A stretch of DNA of 64,000 bases from Stutzerimonas stutzeri (GTDB lineage Bacteria > Pseudomonadota > Gammaproteobacteria > Pseudomonadales > Pseudomonadaceae). Shown in pieces: positions 27,164-36,748 of this stretch; the stretch's first letter is position 1, and each line of letters begins with the position of its first letter. The stretch covers positions 62,001 through 126,000 of the forward strand of contig CP077641.1 of the NCBI GenBank assembly GCA_019056435.1, in the 5' to 3' direction. A model generated the notes under the pieces. That model saw only the letters and a program-made list of their open reading frames with translations, was not told the origin of the DNA and ran no database searches. The translations under genes and the position numbers were made by a program.

Positions 27164-29541
27164 GAATGCACCTTCAAACGGGCCGAGGCAGGGTGAACAG
27201 GCGGTTGCGCGACCCAGGCCTCGAATGCCTCGGGCGGCAGCGGGCGGCTGTAGAGATAGCCCTGCAGCGTGTCGCAACCCCAGGCGTGCAGCAGATCGCG
27301 GGTTTCGTCGTGCTCGACGCCCTCAGCCACGACCTTCAGCCCGAGCGCATGGCTCATGTCGATGGTCGACCGCACGATCACCGCATCGCCGCGCGCCTCG
27401 CCCAGTTCGCGGATGAACGACTGGTCGATCTTGAGCTCCTGGACCGGCATGCGGCGTAGCTGGGCAAGCGATGAATAACCCGTCCCGAAGTCGTCGACCG
27501 ACAGCCGTATACCCAGCCCGCGCAGGCGATGCAGCATGGCCAGCGCCCGTTCCGGGTCGCGCATGATCGCGCTCTCGGTGATCTCGAACACCAGCTGCTC
27601 ACCCTTGATCGCATAACGGCCCAGAAGCTCGGCCACCTGGTCCTCCAGGGTTTGCGACACCAGGTCCTCGGCGGAAATGTTCAACGAAATTTCCAGATGC
27701 AGGCCCCGCCCATTCCACTGATGCAACTGCCGGATCGCCGCCTCCACCACCCAGGCGGTCAGCAACTGGATGCTGCCGGTGCGTTCGGCCAGCGGGATGA
27801 ATTCGCCGGGGGAAATCGCACCATGCTGCGGATGGTGCCAGCGCAACAGGGCCTCGGCCTGGTACACGCGGCCCTGCTGCAGGTCGATCTTGGGCTGGAA
27901 CAGCAGGCTCAGCCCGCCCGTTTGCGGCGCATGGCGCAGATCGCGGATCAGGGTGATCTGCCGCTGGTGGGCTACGTCGCTGCCCTGCTGGTAGAGCTGC
28001 AACCCATCGGGAACCTGAGTGGCGTCCTGCATGGCGATGCGCGCGCGGCGCAGCAACTCATCGACACTGCCGGCATCGGTCGGGTAGCTCGCCACGCCGA
28101 TATGGGCCTCCAGCCGCACTTCCAGCTCGGCGATGCGCATCGGCTGGGCGAGCACCTGCTGTACCGCGACGGCCACGCTGAAGGCATGGTCGGCGGCCGT
28201 ATCGCTGACGATCATGAGGAATTCGTCGAACAGCAAGCGTGCCAGGTGATCGCCCGGTTGCAGGCTGGCCTGCAGGCGCTGGGCAAGCTGTCGCAGCGCC
28301 TGGTCCACACCCTCGGAGCCGGCGCTGTCCTGCAGGCCGTCGAGGTGGCTTACGCCGATATAGAGCACCGTCGTGGCACGCCCGGCCTCCAGCGCACTGG
28401 CGAGCAGCTCGGCCACCAGCGAGCGATTGGGCAGGCCGGTGACGTCGTCGTGGAGCATGTTGTGTGCGATCAGTTGCTCACGCTCGGCGATGCCCTGCTG
28501 CATCTGGTTGAGCGCGTTGGCGAGACTGCCGAGCTCGTCACCGCGGTCGAGCTCGATGGGCGTCTGGTAGTCGCCACGCCCGACCCGCTCGGCGGCCCGC
28601 GCCAAGGCATTGACCGGCTCGGCCAGGCTGCGCGCAAGCAACAGCGCGCCCACCAGCGAAGCCACCAGACCGACCAGCGCGATCAGCCCGATGCGCGAAT
28701 CCAATTCGTGAAACCCCTCGAGCGCGTCATCCAGCGAGCTGTGGACGATGGCGATCACGCCGTGGCCGGCGCCGCGTGACAGCACCACGTCCTCGTTGAG
28801 GTAGCGCTCATCGCCGAGCAGCAACTGCTCGATCCCGTTGGCATGCTCGTGGCTACGCCAGCCGAGTATCAGGTCATCGTGCCTGTCGAGGGCGAGCGTG
28901 CTAGTCAGCTCGGCCGGGCCGGCGTCTTCCATCGTCAGGAAGGACACGTCCAGTCCGGTCAACTCCTTGAGCTCTTCGGCCAGGGTCCGGTCCATGACGA
29001 ACCCCATCACCACCCGCGCGATGGGCAACGGGGTGCGTACCTCCGCCTCCACCAGCAGATGGGCGTGGCGATCGAGCGCCAGTACCAACAGGCTCCGCCC
29101 CTGTTCGCGCGCGGCACTCAGCTCATCGGCATAGCGGAAGGGTTCACCGGGGATGACACCTGGCAGGCTGGACGCCAGCACACGGCCATCTAGCCCGAGC
29201 AGCATGGCTTCGGACGCATTGATTCGCGCCGCCTGGTTGGCCATTACCGATTGCAGCGTCGGCGTGTCACCGCTGGCCACCGCCTCCTTGAAGCCGAAGT
29301 CGGCGGCCAGCACCTGGACGCCATCGCGCAACTGGCGTCCGCGCATGTCGAGGAGCTGTTCGAAGACCCGCAGACCGGCCTCCAGCCGTTGTGCCGCCTG
29401 CCCGCGCACGGCCGACTCGGTCACTAGGCGAACGGACAGGTACAGCGCCGCGATCACCACCAGGAGAAAGGCAGCGAATACGCCAGCCAGGCGGGCGTGA
29501 AAACTAAGGCTGCGCTTCACGGGTGGCGTCCCTGAACGCAT
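27160..29541 (-). CDS. Membrane EAL phosphodiesterase with degenerate GGDEF
   Basis: About 793 aa. A first membrane segment (about residues 18-40) precedes a periplasmic sensor region (to about 275). Then follow a second membrane segment with HAMP (LVGLVASLVGALLLARSLAEP), a GGDEF domain and an EAL domain. The GGDEF signature reads RLLFDEFLM, lacking the GG, so cyclase activity is unlikely. The EAL domain looks active: AEALLRW, LNISAED, EITESAIM, DDFGTGYSSL, KIDQSF, AEGVE. It probably degrades c-di-GMP in response to a periplasmic signal. The start may instead be the GTG at 29520, which has a better ribosome site. Second gene of the operon. Confidence 0.88.
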   Translation of the reverse strand: MRSGTPPVKRSLSFHARLAGVFAAFLLVVIAALYLSVRLVTESAVRGQAAQRLEAGLRVFEQLLDMRGRQLRDGVQVLAADFGFKEAVASGDTPTLQSVMANQAARINASEAMLLGLDGRVLASSLPGVIPGEPFRYADELSAAREQGRSLLVLALDRHAHLLVEAEVRTPLPIARVVMGFVMDRTLAEELKELTGLDVSFLTMEDAGPAELTSTLALDRHDDLILGWRSHEHANGIEQLLLGDERYLNEDVVLSRGAGHGVIAIVHSSLDDALEGFHELDSRIGLIALVGLVASLVGALLLARSLAEPVNALARAAERVGRGDYQTPIELDRGDELGSLANALNQMQQGIAEREQLIAHNMLHDDVTGLPNRSLVAELLASALEAGRATTVLYIGVSHLDGLQDSAGSEGVDQALRQLAQRLQASLQPGDHLARLLFDEFLMIVSDTAADHAFSVAVAVQQVLAQPMRIAELEVRLEAHIGVASYPTDAGSVDELLRRARIAMQDATQVPDGLQLYQQGSDVAHQRQITLIRDLRHAPQTGGLSLLFQPKIDLQQGRVYQAEALLRWHHPQHGAISPGEFIPLAERTGSIQLLTAWVVEAAIRQLHQWNGRGLHLEISLNISAEDLVSQTLEDQVAELLGRYAIKGEQLVFEITESAIMRDPERALAMLHRLRGLGIRLSVDDFGTGYSSLAQLRRMPVQELKIDQSFIRELGEARGDAVIVRSTIDMSHALGLKVVAEGVEHDETRDLLHAWGCDTLQGYLYSRPLPPEAFEAWVAQPPVHPASARLKVHS

Positions 29542-30229
29542 CGGCAAAGGCGCTTGGCGCAGGCGGCGAAGGTTGCAGCGGCGCCGTGACGGCCACCGGC
29601 AGGCGCAGCTCGACCGGCTCCGCCGAGCTGCTGAGTTGCCCGGCGGGCTGCGGCTGCATGCCGCTCAATGCCGGGTGCCAGAGCGTGGCGGGATACTCGC
29701 CGGGCGGCACCTCCAGGCGCACCTGGCCTTGTGCGTCGCTGACGCCAAAGGCCGCATCTTCGGTGACGTACACGTAGCCCAGCATCCAGTCATGGATATT
29801 GCAGCCCAGCACCACCAGGCCGGGTTGGTCGAAGATGACAGGCTCGCTCGGCGTGCCCTCGTAAAGACGCAGCTCGAAGCGTTTGGCTGGGGAAAAGGAA
29901 TAGACCTGATGGCGAATGTCGTCGCTGTTGGGAAAGCTGACCGCCGTGCCGACGCGGACCGGCAGCACGGCCGGGACGAACTGCTTGCCGACCTGGTCCA
30001 TGACGGCGGTCGTCGCCGCCTGCGCGGGCCGCGTCAGCCCGCCGAGACTGAGCACCGCACCGGCTACCGGATTGCCAGCGGCATCGACGATTCGCGCTTG
30101 GAACGGCTGAGCCTGTACGCCGATGGCATAGGCGCCCAGCAAGCCGGTCAGACACAGCGTTGTGCAGCGTTTGAACATAGGGGATCGACCCGACATCGTG
30201 GCGTCTTGCGTTGGACTGCAACCATCCAT
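29504..30229 (-). CDS. Exported cupredoxin-like / methylamine-utilisation-type protein
   Basis: The 241-aa protein has a signal peptide (CTTLCLTGLLGAYAIGVQAQP). It then has a carboxypeptidase-regulatory-like start (RIVDAAGNPVAGAVLSL) and a cupredoxin-like region (VGTAVSFPNSDDIRHQVYSFSPAKRF; LGCNIHDWMLGYVYV). The His of RHQVY and the C-x2-H of CNIHDWM suggest a type-1-like copper site. Such proteins are often annotated methylamine utilisation protein. The start at 30229 has an AAGGG site; the signal peptide itself would also suit Met18. First gene of the four-gene operon; overlaps the EAL gene. Confidence 0.78.
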   Translation of the reverse strand: MDGCSPTQDATMSGRSPMFKRCTTLCLTGLLGAYAIGVQAQPFQARIVDAAGNPVAGAVLSLGGLTRPAQAATTAVMDQVGKQFVPAVLPVRVGTAVSFPNSDDIRHQVYSFSPAKRFELRLYEGTPSEPVIFDQPGLVVLGCNIHDWMLGYVYVTEDAAFGVSDAQGQVRLEVPPGEYPATLWHPALSGMQPQPAGQLSSSAEPVELRLPVAVTAPLQPSPPAPSAFADAFRDATREAQP

Positions 30230-30416
30230 GGCACCCTTCTGCCGTCAGGCTAGCCTATTGCCACTACCTGATCAGCTTTTTTCATCTCGCCGCGCCGAGT
30301 CGCCGCCTCGATACAGGGCATGAAACGGCAAACGGATCTGCTCCCCCCGGGGTCTCAACAGCAACGGTCGCGCATTCCTGCGCGGCTCCTTCGAGTGCGA
30401 GACCCAGGAGGTTGCC

Positions 30417-30641
30417 ATGACCCTCGAGATCGATACCGCTTCGGGCACCTGTTCCACCGTCATCGACGGCATCACCTACCGCAGCGCGATCATGGACGTG
30501 CGCATCAGCACCGACCCGGCGGCCCGCATGTCGGTTGCGCATGTCGATGGCGCCAGCACCCATCTCACCGAAGACCAGGCCGAACACCTGATCGCCGCTG
30601 GCGCGAAAGACGATCGCGAGAACCTAGTTGTCGACGACTGA
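30417..30641 (+). CDS. DUF3203-like small protein
   Basis: The 74-aa acidic protein has beta-rich composition (SGTCSTVIDGITYRSAIMDVRIS) and a helical C-terminus (LTEDQAEHLIAAGAKDD). It resembles the Pseudomonas DUF3203 family, function unknown. AGGAGG lies 5 nt before the ATG. Transcribed opposite to its neighbours; a shared terminator follows. Confidence 0.7.
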   Translation: MTLEIDTASGTCSTVIDGITYRSAIMDVRISTDPAARMSVAHVDGASTHLTEDQAEHLIAAGAKDDRENLVVDD

Positions 30642-30691
30642 CGCCGCCGCATGAGGCGACGCCGACCGGCGGTCGCAATCGATGGGACAGC

Positions 30692-30730
30692 AAAAACCCC
30701 GCTGCCGGACGCTCCGACAGCGGGGGTTTC
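30692..30730 (-). terminator. Terminator of putP copy 2, probably bidirectional
   Basis: The stem AAACCCCGCTG pairs with CAGCGGGGGTTT (one bulged G). The minus strand ends in five T after the stem, 19 nt past the putP stop. On the plus strand it follows the DUF3203 gene and reads into TTTCTTC. Confidence 0.8.
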
Positions 30731-30748
30731 TTCACTCGCAGAGAGGGA

Positions 30749-32233
30749 TCAGCGCCCCTGATACTCCTGCTCGGCGTCCTCGAAGCGTTTGATCATGGCC
30801 GGCGAGGCGCCGCGGCCGACCTTGCTGAAGACGACGATGGCGATGCTCGCGAGGATGAAGCCGGGGATGATCTCGTAGAGGCCGAGCCCGATGAACTCCT
30901 TCCACACCACCACGGTGACGGCGCCGACGATCATGCCGGCCAGCGCACCGTTGCGGGACATGTTCTTCCACAGCAGGGAAATCAGCACCACCGGCCCGAA
31001 GGCCGCACCGAAACCGGCCCAGGCGTAGGACACCAGGCCGAGCACCTTGCTGTCCGGATTCGAGGCGATGCCCAGGGCGATGAAGGCGATCAGCAGCACC
31101 ATGGCACGGCCGACCCAGACCAGCTCGGTCTGCGAGGCGTTCTTGCGCAGCATGGCCTTGTAAAAGTCCTGGGTCAGGGCGCTGGAGCTCACCAGCAACT
31201 GGGCGCTGAGGGTGCTCATCACCGCGGCCAGCACACCGGAGAGGATCACGCCAGCCACCCAGGGGTTGAACAGGATCTTCACCAGTTCCATGAACACGCG
31301 CTCGCCGTTCTCCGTGACCGGCCCGGCCTGCTCGGGATGGCCGGCGAAGTAGGCGATGCCGAAGAAGCCGACCGCCACCGCGCCGGCGAGGGTCAGGATC
31401 ATCCAGGCCATGCCGATGCGGCGCGCGTTGGGAATCGTCTTGACCGAATCGGCGGCCATGAAGCGCACCAGGATGTGCGGCTGGCCGAAGTAGCCCAATC
31501 CCCAGGCCAACAGCGAAATGATCGCGACGAAGGACAGCCCGTCGAACATGTCGAAAGCCGCCGGGTTCTGCGTGGCGATGGTGTCCATCGCCGCGCCCAT
31601 GTCGCCCAAGGCGAGGATCACGAACACCGGCGTGACCAGCAGCGCGAAGATCATCAGCGTGGCCTGCACGGTGTCGGTCCAGCTCACCGCGAGAAAGCCG
31701 CCGATGAACACGTAGAGGATGGTTGCCGCCGCGCCGATCCACAGCGCCAGGTCATAGGGCACGCCGAAGCTGCTCTCGAACAGGCGCGCCCCCGCCACCA
31801 CGCCCGAAGCACAGTAGATGGTGAAGAACACCAGCACGACCAGCGCCGAGAAGATGCGCAGCAAGCGGCTCTCATCCTCGAAACGATGCGAGAAGTAGTC
31901 CGGCAGCGTCAGCGCGTTCTTGTTCCGCTCGGTGTGCACGCGCAGGCGGCCGGCGACGAACAGCCAGTTGAGCCAGGCGCCGGCAATGAGGCCGATGGCG
32001 ATCCAGCTTTCCGAAAGGCCGGCAACGAAGATGGCGCCGGGCAGGCCCATCAACAGCCAGCCACTCATGTCGGAGGCACCGGCCGACAGCGCGGTGACGA
32101 AACTGCCCAGGCTGCGGCCGCCGAGGATGTAGTCGTCGAAGTTCTTGGTGGCGCGATAGGCGAAGAAGCCGATCAACAGCATGGCGCCGATATAGACCAC
32201 GAAAGTGATCAGGGTGGGAGTACTGATGCTCAT
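30749..32233 (-). CDS. putP: Sodium/proline symporter PutP, copy 2
   Basis: This 494-aa proline:Na+ symporter is the copy adjacent to putA and on the same strand, so it is the orthologue expected from the usual putA-putP layout. It has the same segments as copy 1 (GGRSLGSFVTALSAG, LLVSSSALTQDFYKA) and a different tail (GRGASPAMIKRFEDAEQEYQGR). A GAGGG site precedes the ATG. It would import proline for PutA, with PruR as the likely regulator. Confidence 0.93.
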   Translation of the reverse strand: MSISTPTLITFVVYIGAMLLIGFFAYRATKNFDDYILGGRSLGSFVTALSAGASDMSGWLLMGLPGAIFVAGLSESWIAIGLIAGAWLNWLFVAGRLRVHTERNKNALTLPDYFSHRFEDESRLLRIFSALVVLVFFTIYCASGVVAGARLFESSFGVPYDLALWIGAAATILYVFIGGFLAVSWTDTVQATLMIFALLVTPVFVILALGDMGAAMDTIATQNPAAFDMFDGLSFVAIISLLAWGLGYFGQPHILVRFMAADSVKTIPNARRIGMAWMILTLAGAVAVGFFGIAYFAGHPEQAGPVTENGERVFMELVKILFNPWVAGVILSGVLAAVMSTLSAQLLVSSSALTQDFYKAMLRKNASQTELVWVGRAMVLLIAFIALGIASNPDSKVLGLVSYAWAGFGAAFGPVVLISLLWKNMSRNGALAGMIVGAVTVVVWKEFIGLGLYEIIPGFILASIAIVVFSKVGRGASPAMIKRFEDAEQEYQGR

Positions 32234-32437
32234 GTTGTTCCCTCATTAGTTGTTGTCGTCGATGGGCGCGAGGGTATTCCCGATCCCACCTGGCAGAGGG
32301 CGACGGCGGATCGCGCCATCACCGGTGACAGACCCAAACAGGCCCATCAGTGGCGGAAGAGCGATCCGCCGACTGTTCTCATTGTTCTGCAGCCCAGCGA
32401 CCCTTGAACCCGGGCCGCTGGTGGTTTCAGTCGCGGG

Positions 32438-35400
32438 TCAATCGTCGACCAGCGACAGCAGCGAGGCGTTACCGCCCACCGCCGTGGTGTTGGTCGAGGT
32501 GGTGCGCTCGTTGGCGAAGCGCAGCAGGTAGCTCGGCCCACCCGCCTTCGGGCCGGTGCCGGACAGGCCGCAACCGCCGAAGGGCTGCACGCCGACGACC
32601 GCGCCGACCTGGTTGCGGTTGATGTAAAGGTTGCCGACCCGCGCCAGCGCCTCGATGCGCGCGGCGGTGTCCTCGTTGCGGCTGTGCACCCCGAGGGTCA
32701 GGCCGTAGCCGGTTGCGTTGATGTCACCCACCACTTTTTCCAGGTCCGCCGCATCGAAGCGCACCACGTGCAACACCGGGCCGAACTGCTCTTTCTTGAG
32801 GTCGAGGATGCTGCCGATCTCGAAGGCCACCGGCGCCACGAAATGGCCGTTGAGGCTGCCTGGGAGCTGGGCTTCAGCGATCAGCTTGCCATCGGCCTTG
32901 AGCTGCTGGATGTGCGCCAGCAAGCCTTCGCGGGCTTCGGCGTCGATCACCGGGCCCAGGTCGTTCTCGCGCAGGTGCGTCGGGCCGACCTTCAGCTCGG
33001 CCATGGCGCCCTTGAGCAGCTCGATGACGCGGTCGGCGATGTCGCGCTGGACGTAGAGCACACGCAGCGCCGAGCAGCGCTGGCCGGCACTGGTGAAGGC
33101 CGAGGCGACGGCGTCCTTGACGACCTGTTCGGGCAGCGCGGTGGAGTCGACGATCATCGCGTTCTGGCCACCGGTTTCAGCGATCAGGGTGGCGATGGCA
33201 CCCTCTTTCTCGGCCAGCTGGCGATTGATGATGCGGGCGGTATCGGTCGAACCGGTGAAGCAGACGCCGACCACGCGCGGGTCACGGCAGAACACGCTGC
33301 CCAGGGTCGCACCGTCGCCTGGCAACAAGGCGATGGCGTCCTTTGGCAGCCCGGCTTCGAACATCAGTTCCAGGGCGCGCGCGGCGATCAGGCTGGTCTG
33401 TTCGGCCGGCTTGGCCAGCACGGTATTGCCGGCGACCAACGCCGCGGTGATCTGCCCCAGGTAGATGGCCAGCGGGAAGTTCCAGGGGCTGACGCAGACG
33501 AACACGCCGCGGCCTTCGTGGAACAGCTCGTTGCGCTCGCCGGTTGGGCCCTTGAGTTCTTCGCGCCCGAGTTTCAGGCGAGCCTGCAGCGCGTAGTAGC
33601 GGCAGAAATCGACCGCTTCGCGGACCTCGTCGATGCCGTCCTGCAACGTCTTACCGGCTTCGAGGGTGCACATCGCCATCAGCTCGGCGCGGTTGGCTTC
33701 GAGCAGGTCCCCCAGGCGCTCGAGAATCTGCGCGCGCTGCTCGACCGGCGTGGCGTTCCAGCGCGGCCAGTAGGCAGCCAGGCCGTCGATGGCCTGCCGG
33801 GCCTGCTCGGCGCTGGCGAACTGCGCGGTGCCGACTTCCTGGCTGAGCTGGTACGGGCAGTGCACCTTGTGCGGTGTGCCGGTCAGTTTCTGCCCGCCGA
33901 TCACCGGGGCGGCCTGCCATTGGCGGTCAAGGAAGGTCTGGTAGGCGCTGGACAGTTCGTTCCACTGGGTCTGGATGTTCATGTTGATGCCTTGTGAATT
34001 GGTCCGGTTGCCGTACAGCGCCGGCGGGAGCGGGATGCGTTGGTTGCCGAAGGTCTTGAACTGGCGAAGCTGAGTCACGGGGTGATCGATCAGCGTCTCG
34101 ATCGGCACGCGCGGGTCGACCAGCTGATGGACGAAGGACGAGTTGGCACCGTTCTCCAGCAGGCGGCGCACCAGGTACGGCAGCAGGTCCTTGTGGGCGC
34201 CGACGGGCGCATAGATGCGCACGTTCTTGCGGTACTTCTCGATCACGGTGTCGTAGAGCGCATCGCCCATCCCGTGCAGGCGCTGGAACTCGAAGTCGCG
34301 CGATGTCTGCAGCTCATCGGCCATCGCCAGGATGCAGCTGACGGTATGGGCGTTGTGGCTGGCGAACTGCGGGTAGATCACGCCGCGGGTCTGCTCGGAA
34401 AGCAAATAGCGTGCGCAGGCGAGGTACGAGGTATCGGTGCCTTCCTTGCGGGTGTAGACCGGATAGCCCGGCAGGCCCTGGACCTGGCACTGCTTGATCT
34501 CGCTGTCCCAATAGGCGCCCTTGACCAGCCGCAGGGGGATGCGCGCACCCAGTTCCTTGCCCAGCAGGGTCAGCCACACCAGCACCGGCAGGCAGCGCTT
34601 GGAGTAAGCCTGGATCACCAGGCCGAACTCGCCCCAGCCGGCGATGGCCGGGTCACGCATCAGTTTTTCGTAAAGTTCGAGCGACAGTTCGAGGCGATCG
34701 GCTTCCTCGGCGTCGATGGTGATGCCGACATCGAGCTTGCGCGCCAGGATGGCCAGTTCGCGCACGTTGGCGAACAGTTCGGTGAGCACGCGCTCGCGCT
34801 GAGCGACCTCATAGCGCGGGTGCAGCGCCGACAGCTTGATCGATACGGAGGGCCGCGGGCCGGGGCCGACCTGCGGCTCGGCGCCGACGGTTTCCACCGC
34901 CTGGCGGTAATCGGCCATGTACTTGCGTGCATCTTCGGCGGTCAGCGCGGCTTCACCGAGCATGTCGAAGGAATAGGTGTAGCCCTTCTCGCGCTCTGGG
35001 CGGCCGTTCTTCAGGGCTTCGGAGATGGTGCGACCGAGGACGAACTGCTTGCCCATCAGTTTCATCGCCTGGTTCATCGCCGCGCGAATCACCGGCTCGC
35101 CGGAACGCTTGATGAGGCGCCCAATGACGTTCTTCGGCCGGCCGTCCGCGCTTTCTGGGTCGACGACCCGGCCGGTCATGACCAGGCCCCAGGCAGCGAA
35201 ATTGACCAGCACGTTGTCGCTCTGGCCGAGGTGACGCTCCCACTCGGCTGCGTTCAGCTTGTCGCGGATCAGGGCATCGGCGGTGGCCGCATCCGGAACG
35301 CGCAGCAGGGCTTCGGCCAGGCACATGAGCATCAGGCCTTCCTGGGTGTCCAGGCTGTACTGGCGCAGCAGGGCATCGAGGGTGTCGACGGCGTTTTCAC

Positions 35401-35599
35401 GGCCCCGCACGGCCTCGATCAGGCTGCGCGCCTCGCGGCGGATGGTCTCGATGCCCGCTTCGCCGGGGTCGGCCAATTGCAGCAGCTCGGTGAGGTATTC
35501 GGCCTCGTCAACGCAATAATTCGCGCTGATGGCGGGAAAGAATTCGGCGGCTTTCAGGTTGGCGAAATCGCCCTGCAAGACTTTACCGGCTTTGAACAT
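32438..35599 (-). CDS. putA: Bifunctional proline dehydrogenase / P5C dehydrogenase PutA
   Basis: The 1053-aa enzyme oxidises proline to glutamate: an N-terminal FAD-dependent proline dehydrogenase (about residues 150-480; RLVKGAYWDSEIKQ, TRKEGTDTSYLACA) and a C-terminal aldehyde dehydrogenase (from about 540) with Glu in LIAETGGQNAM and Cys in SAGQRCSALRV. It lacks the N-terminal ribbon-helix-helix DNA-binding domain of E. coli PutA, so it is not self-regulating; the upstream AraC gene fills that role. The start at 35599 (MFKAGKVLQGDF) is preferred over a basic upstream extension. Frame intact through 3.1 kb. Confidence 0.96.
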   Translation of the reverse strand: MFKAGKVLQGDFANLKAAEFFPAISANYCVDEAEYLTELLQLADPGEAGIETIRREARSLIEAVRGRENAVDTLDALLRQYSLDTQEGLMLMCLAEALLRVPDAATADALIRDKLNAAEWERHLGQSDNVLVNFAAWGLVMTGRVVDPESADGRPKNVIGRLIKRSGEPVIRAAMNQAMKLMGKQFVLGRTISEALKNGRPEREKGYTYSFDMLGEAALTAEDARKYMADYRQAVETVGAEPQVGPGPRPSVSIKLSALHPRYEVAQRERVLTELFANVRELAILARKLDVGITIDAEEADRLELSLELYEKLMRDPAIAGWGEFGLVIQAYSKRCLPVLVWLTLLGKELGARIPLRLVKGAYWDSEIKQCQVQGLPGYPVYTRKEGTDTSYLACARYLLSEQTRGVIYPQFASHNAHTVSCILAMADELQTSRDFEFQRLHGMGDALYDTVIEKYRKNVRIYAPVGAHKDLLPYLVRRLLENGANSSFVHQLVDPRVPIETLIDHPVTQLRQFKTFGNQRIPLPPALYGNRTNSQGINMNIQTQWNELSSAYQTFLDRQWQAAPVIGGQKLTGTPHKVHCPYQLSQEVGTAQFASAEQARQAIDGLAAYWPRWNATPVEQRAQILERLGDLLEANRAELMAMCTLEAGKTLQDGIDEVREAVDFCRYYALQARLKLGREELKGPTGERNELFHEGRGVFVCVSPWNFPLAIYLGQITAALVAGNTVLAKPAEQTSLIAARALELMFEAGLPKDAIALLPGDGATLGSVFCRDPRVVGVCFTGSTDTARIINRQLAEKEGAIATLIAETGGQNAMIVDSTALPEQVVKDAVASAFTSAGQRCSALRVLYVQRDIADRVIELLKGAMAELKVGPTHLRENDLGPVIDAEAREGLLAHIQQLKADGKLIAEAQLPGSLNGHFVAPVAFEIGSILDLKKEQFGPVLHVVRFDAADLEKVVGDINATGYGLTLGVHSRNEDTAARIEALARVGNLYINRNQVGAVVGVQPFGGCGLSGTGPKAGGPSYLLRFANERTTSTNTTAVGGNASLLSLVDD

Positions 35600-35850
35600 C
35601 GCGCCGCTCCTCTGGTGGAGGTTGTTGTGCTGGTTCGGCGCGCTGCGACACGAAAAAGGGCCGCGCTCGCCGAACGGGTAGGCGAATCTAAGGCGGCGGC
35701 GAATGGCGTTGTTTCGCAAAACTACGGAACTTTTGCAGAAAACTATGGCTTTTGAGCACGGTCATTTGCCCGTCACCAAGATTCACTATAGCGGTGCGGA
35801 AACAATGGCCTTATGCCACGAATGCACCGGCTCGGTGCGAGCGGGACGGC

Positions 35851-36606
35851 TCAGCTGTCGCGCTTGCGCAGCCGTTTCGGCGTCAGCCCGAGGTAGCGGC
35901 GCGTCGCCGTGGTCAGCGCGCTCTGGCTGGAGAAGCCGCACTCCTCGGCGATCCTGACCAGCGGTAGCGGGCTCTCGCGCAGCAGGCGAGTCGCGCGATC
36001 CAGACGGCTCTTGAGCAGATACTGGTGAGGCGTGAGGCCGATGCTGTCCTTGAATTGCGCGTGGAAGTGGCTGGGGCTCAGGCAGGCCACCTGGGCCAGC
36101 TCCGCCACCGTGATGCGCCGTGCCAGGTTGCGTTCGATGTGCGCATCGAGCCGGGCAATGTCGAGCGAGCCGACCGGACGATGGGTGGTTTCGCCAAAGA
36201 CGCGCAGGTGCAGCGCGCGTAGCAGGACCCCGCCCAGTGCACGTGCCAGCAACGGATCACTGCCATAACGCGCCAGCTCGGCGCCCGCGTAGTTGAGCAG
36301 GTTCTGGAAATCGGCATCCAGTGCCGGGTACCGCGGAATCTCGAACAGCTGCGCGAGCAGGCGGGGATCGTCTTCGCTGAGGTCCTGCTCATCCAGGTCG
36401 ATGATCAGCATGCGATTTTCGCCCTTGCCGGCGAATTCATGATCGGCGTGACCGGGCACGAGGCAGGCACGCATGCGACACACCTCGCCACCGGCACCGT
36501 CCACCTCGAATTCCGCGCTGCCCGCGAGCGACAGCACAAGCTGGTGGTAGTCGTGCGCGTGTTCGTGGGCCTGATCATCGAGGCGAAGCAGACGGGCGTT
36601 GAGCAT
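35851..36606 (-). CDS. pruR: AraC-family regulator, PruR-like
   Basis: The 251-aa protein has an N-terminal cupin sensor (HDYHQLVLSLAGSAEFEV) and a C-terminal double helix-turn-helix (ITVAELAQVACLSPSHFHAQF; RIAEECGFSSQSALTTATRRYLG). It is immediately upstream of putA on the same strand. In P. aeruginosa the gene in this position is pruR, the proline-responsive activator of the put genes. The start at 36606 (MLNARLLRLDDQAHEH) is chosen for the cupin N-terminus. The name rests on homology and synteny. Confidence 0.85.
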   Translation of the reverse strand: MLNARLLRLDDQAHEHAHDYHQLVLSLAGSAEFEVDGAGGEVCRMRACLVPGHADHEFAGKGENRMLIIDLDEQDLSEDDPRLLAQLFEIPRYPALDADFQNLLNYAGAELARYGSDPLLARALGGVLLRALHLRVFGETTHRPVGSLDIARLDAHIERNLARRITVAELAQVACLSPSHFHAQFKDSIGLTPHQYLLKSRLDRATRLLRESPLPLVRIAEECGFSSQSALTTATRRYLGLTPKRLRKRDS

Positions 36607-36748
36607 GGCGGGGTACCTGAGGTGTCCGGGCACTCTACCGGAGGCCGGGTGCTTTTTACAGCGGCGGCCAAGGGCACCGGCGACGATTCGTATTGAAATC
36701 ATTCGTCCGATACCCATCTAAAGAGCACGTACTCGCCACAGGTGCCGC

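Noticed and set aside
32684-35755. Long plus-strand frames opposite putA
   Set aside because: Mirror frames of the putA coding sequence, rich in His/Gly/Asp from reverse-complemented GC-biased codons.
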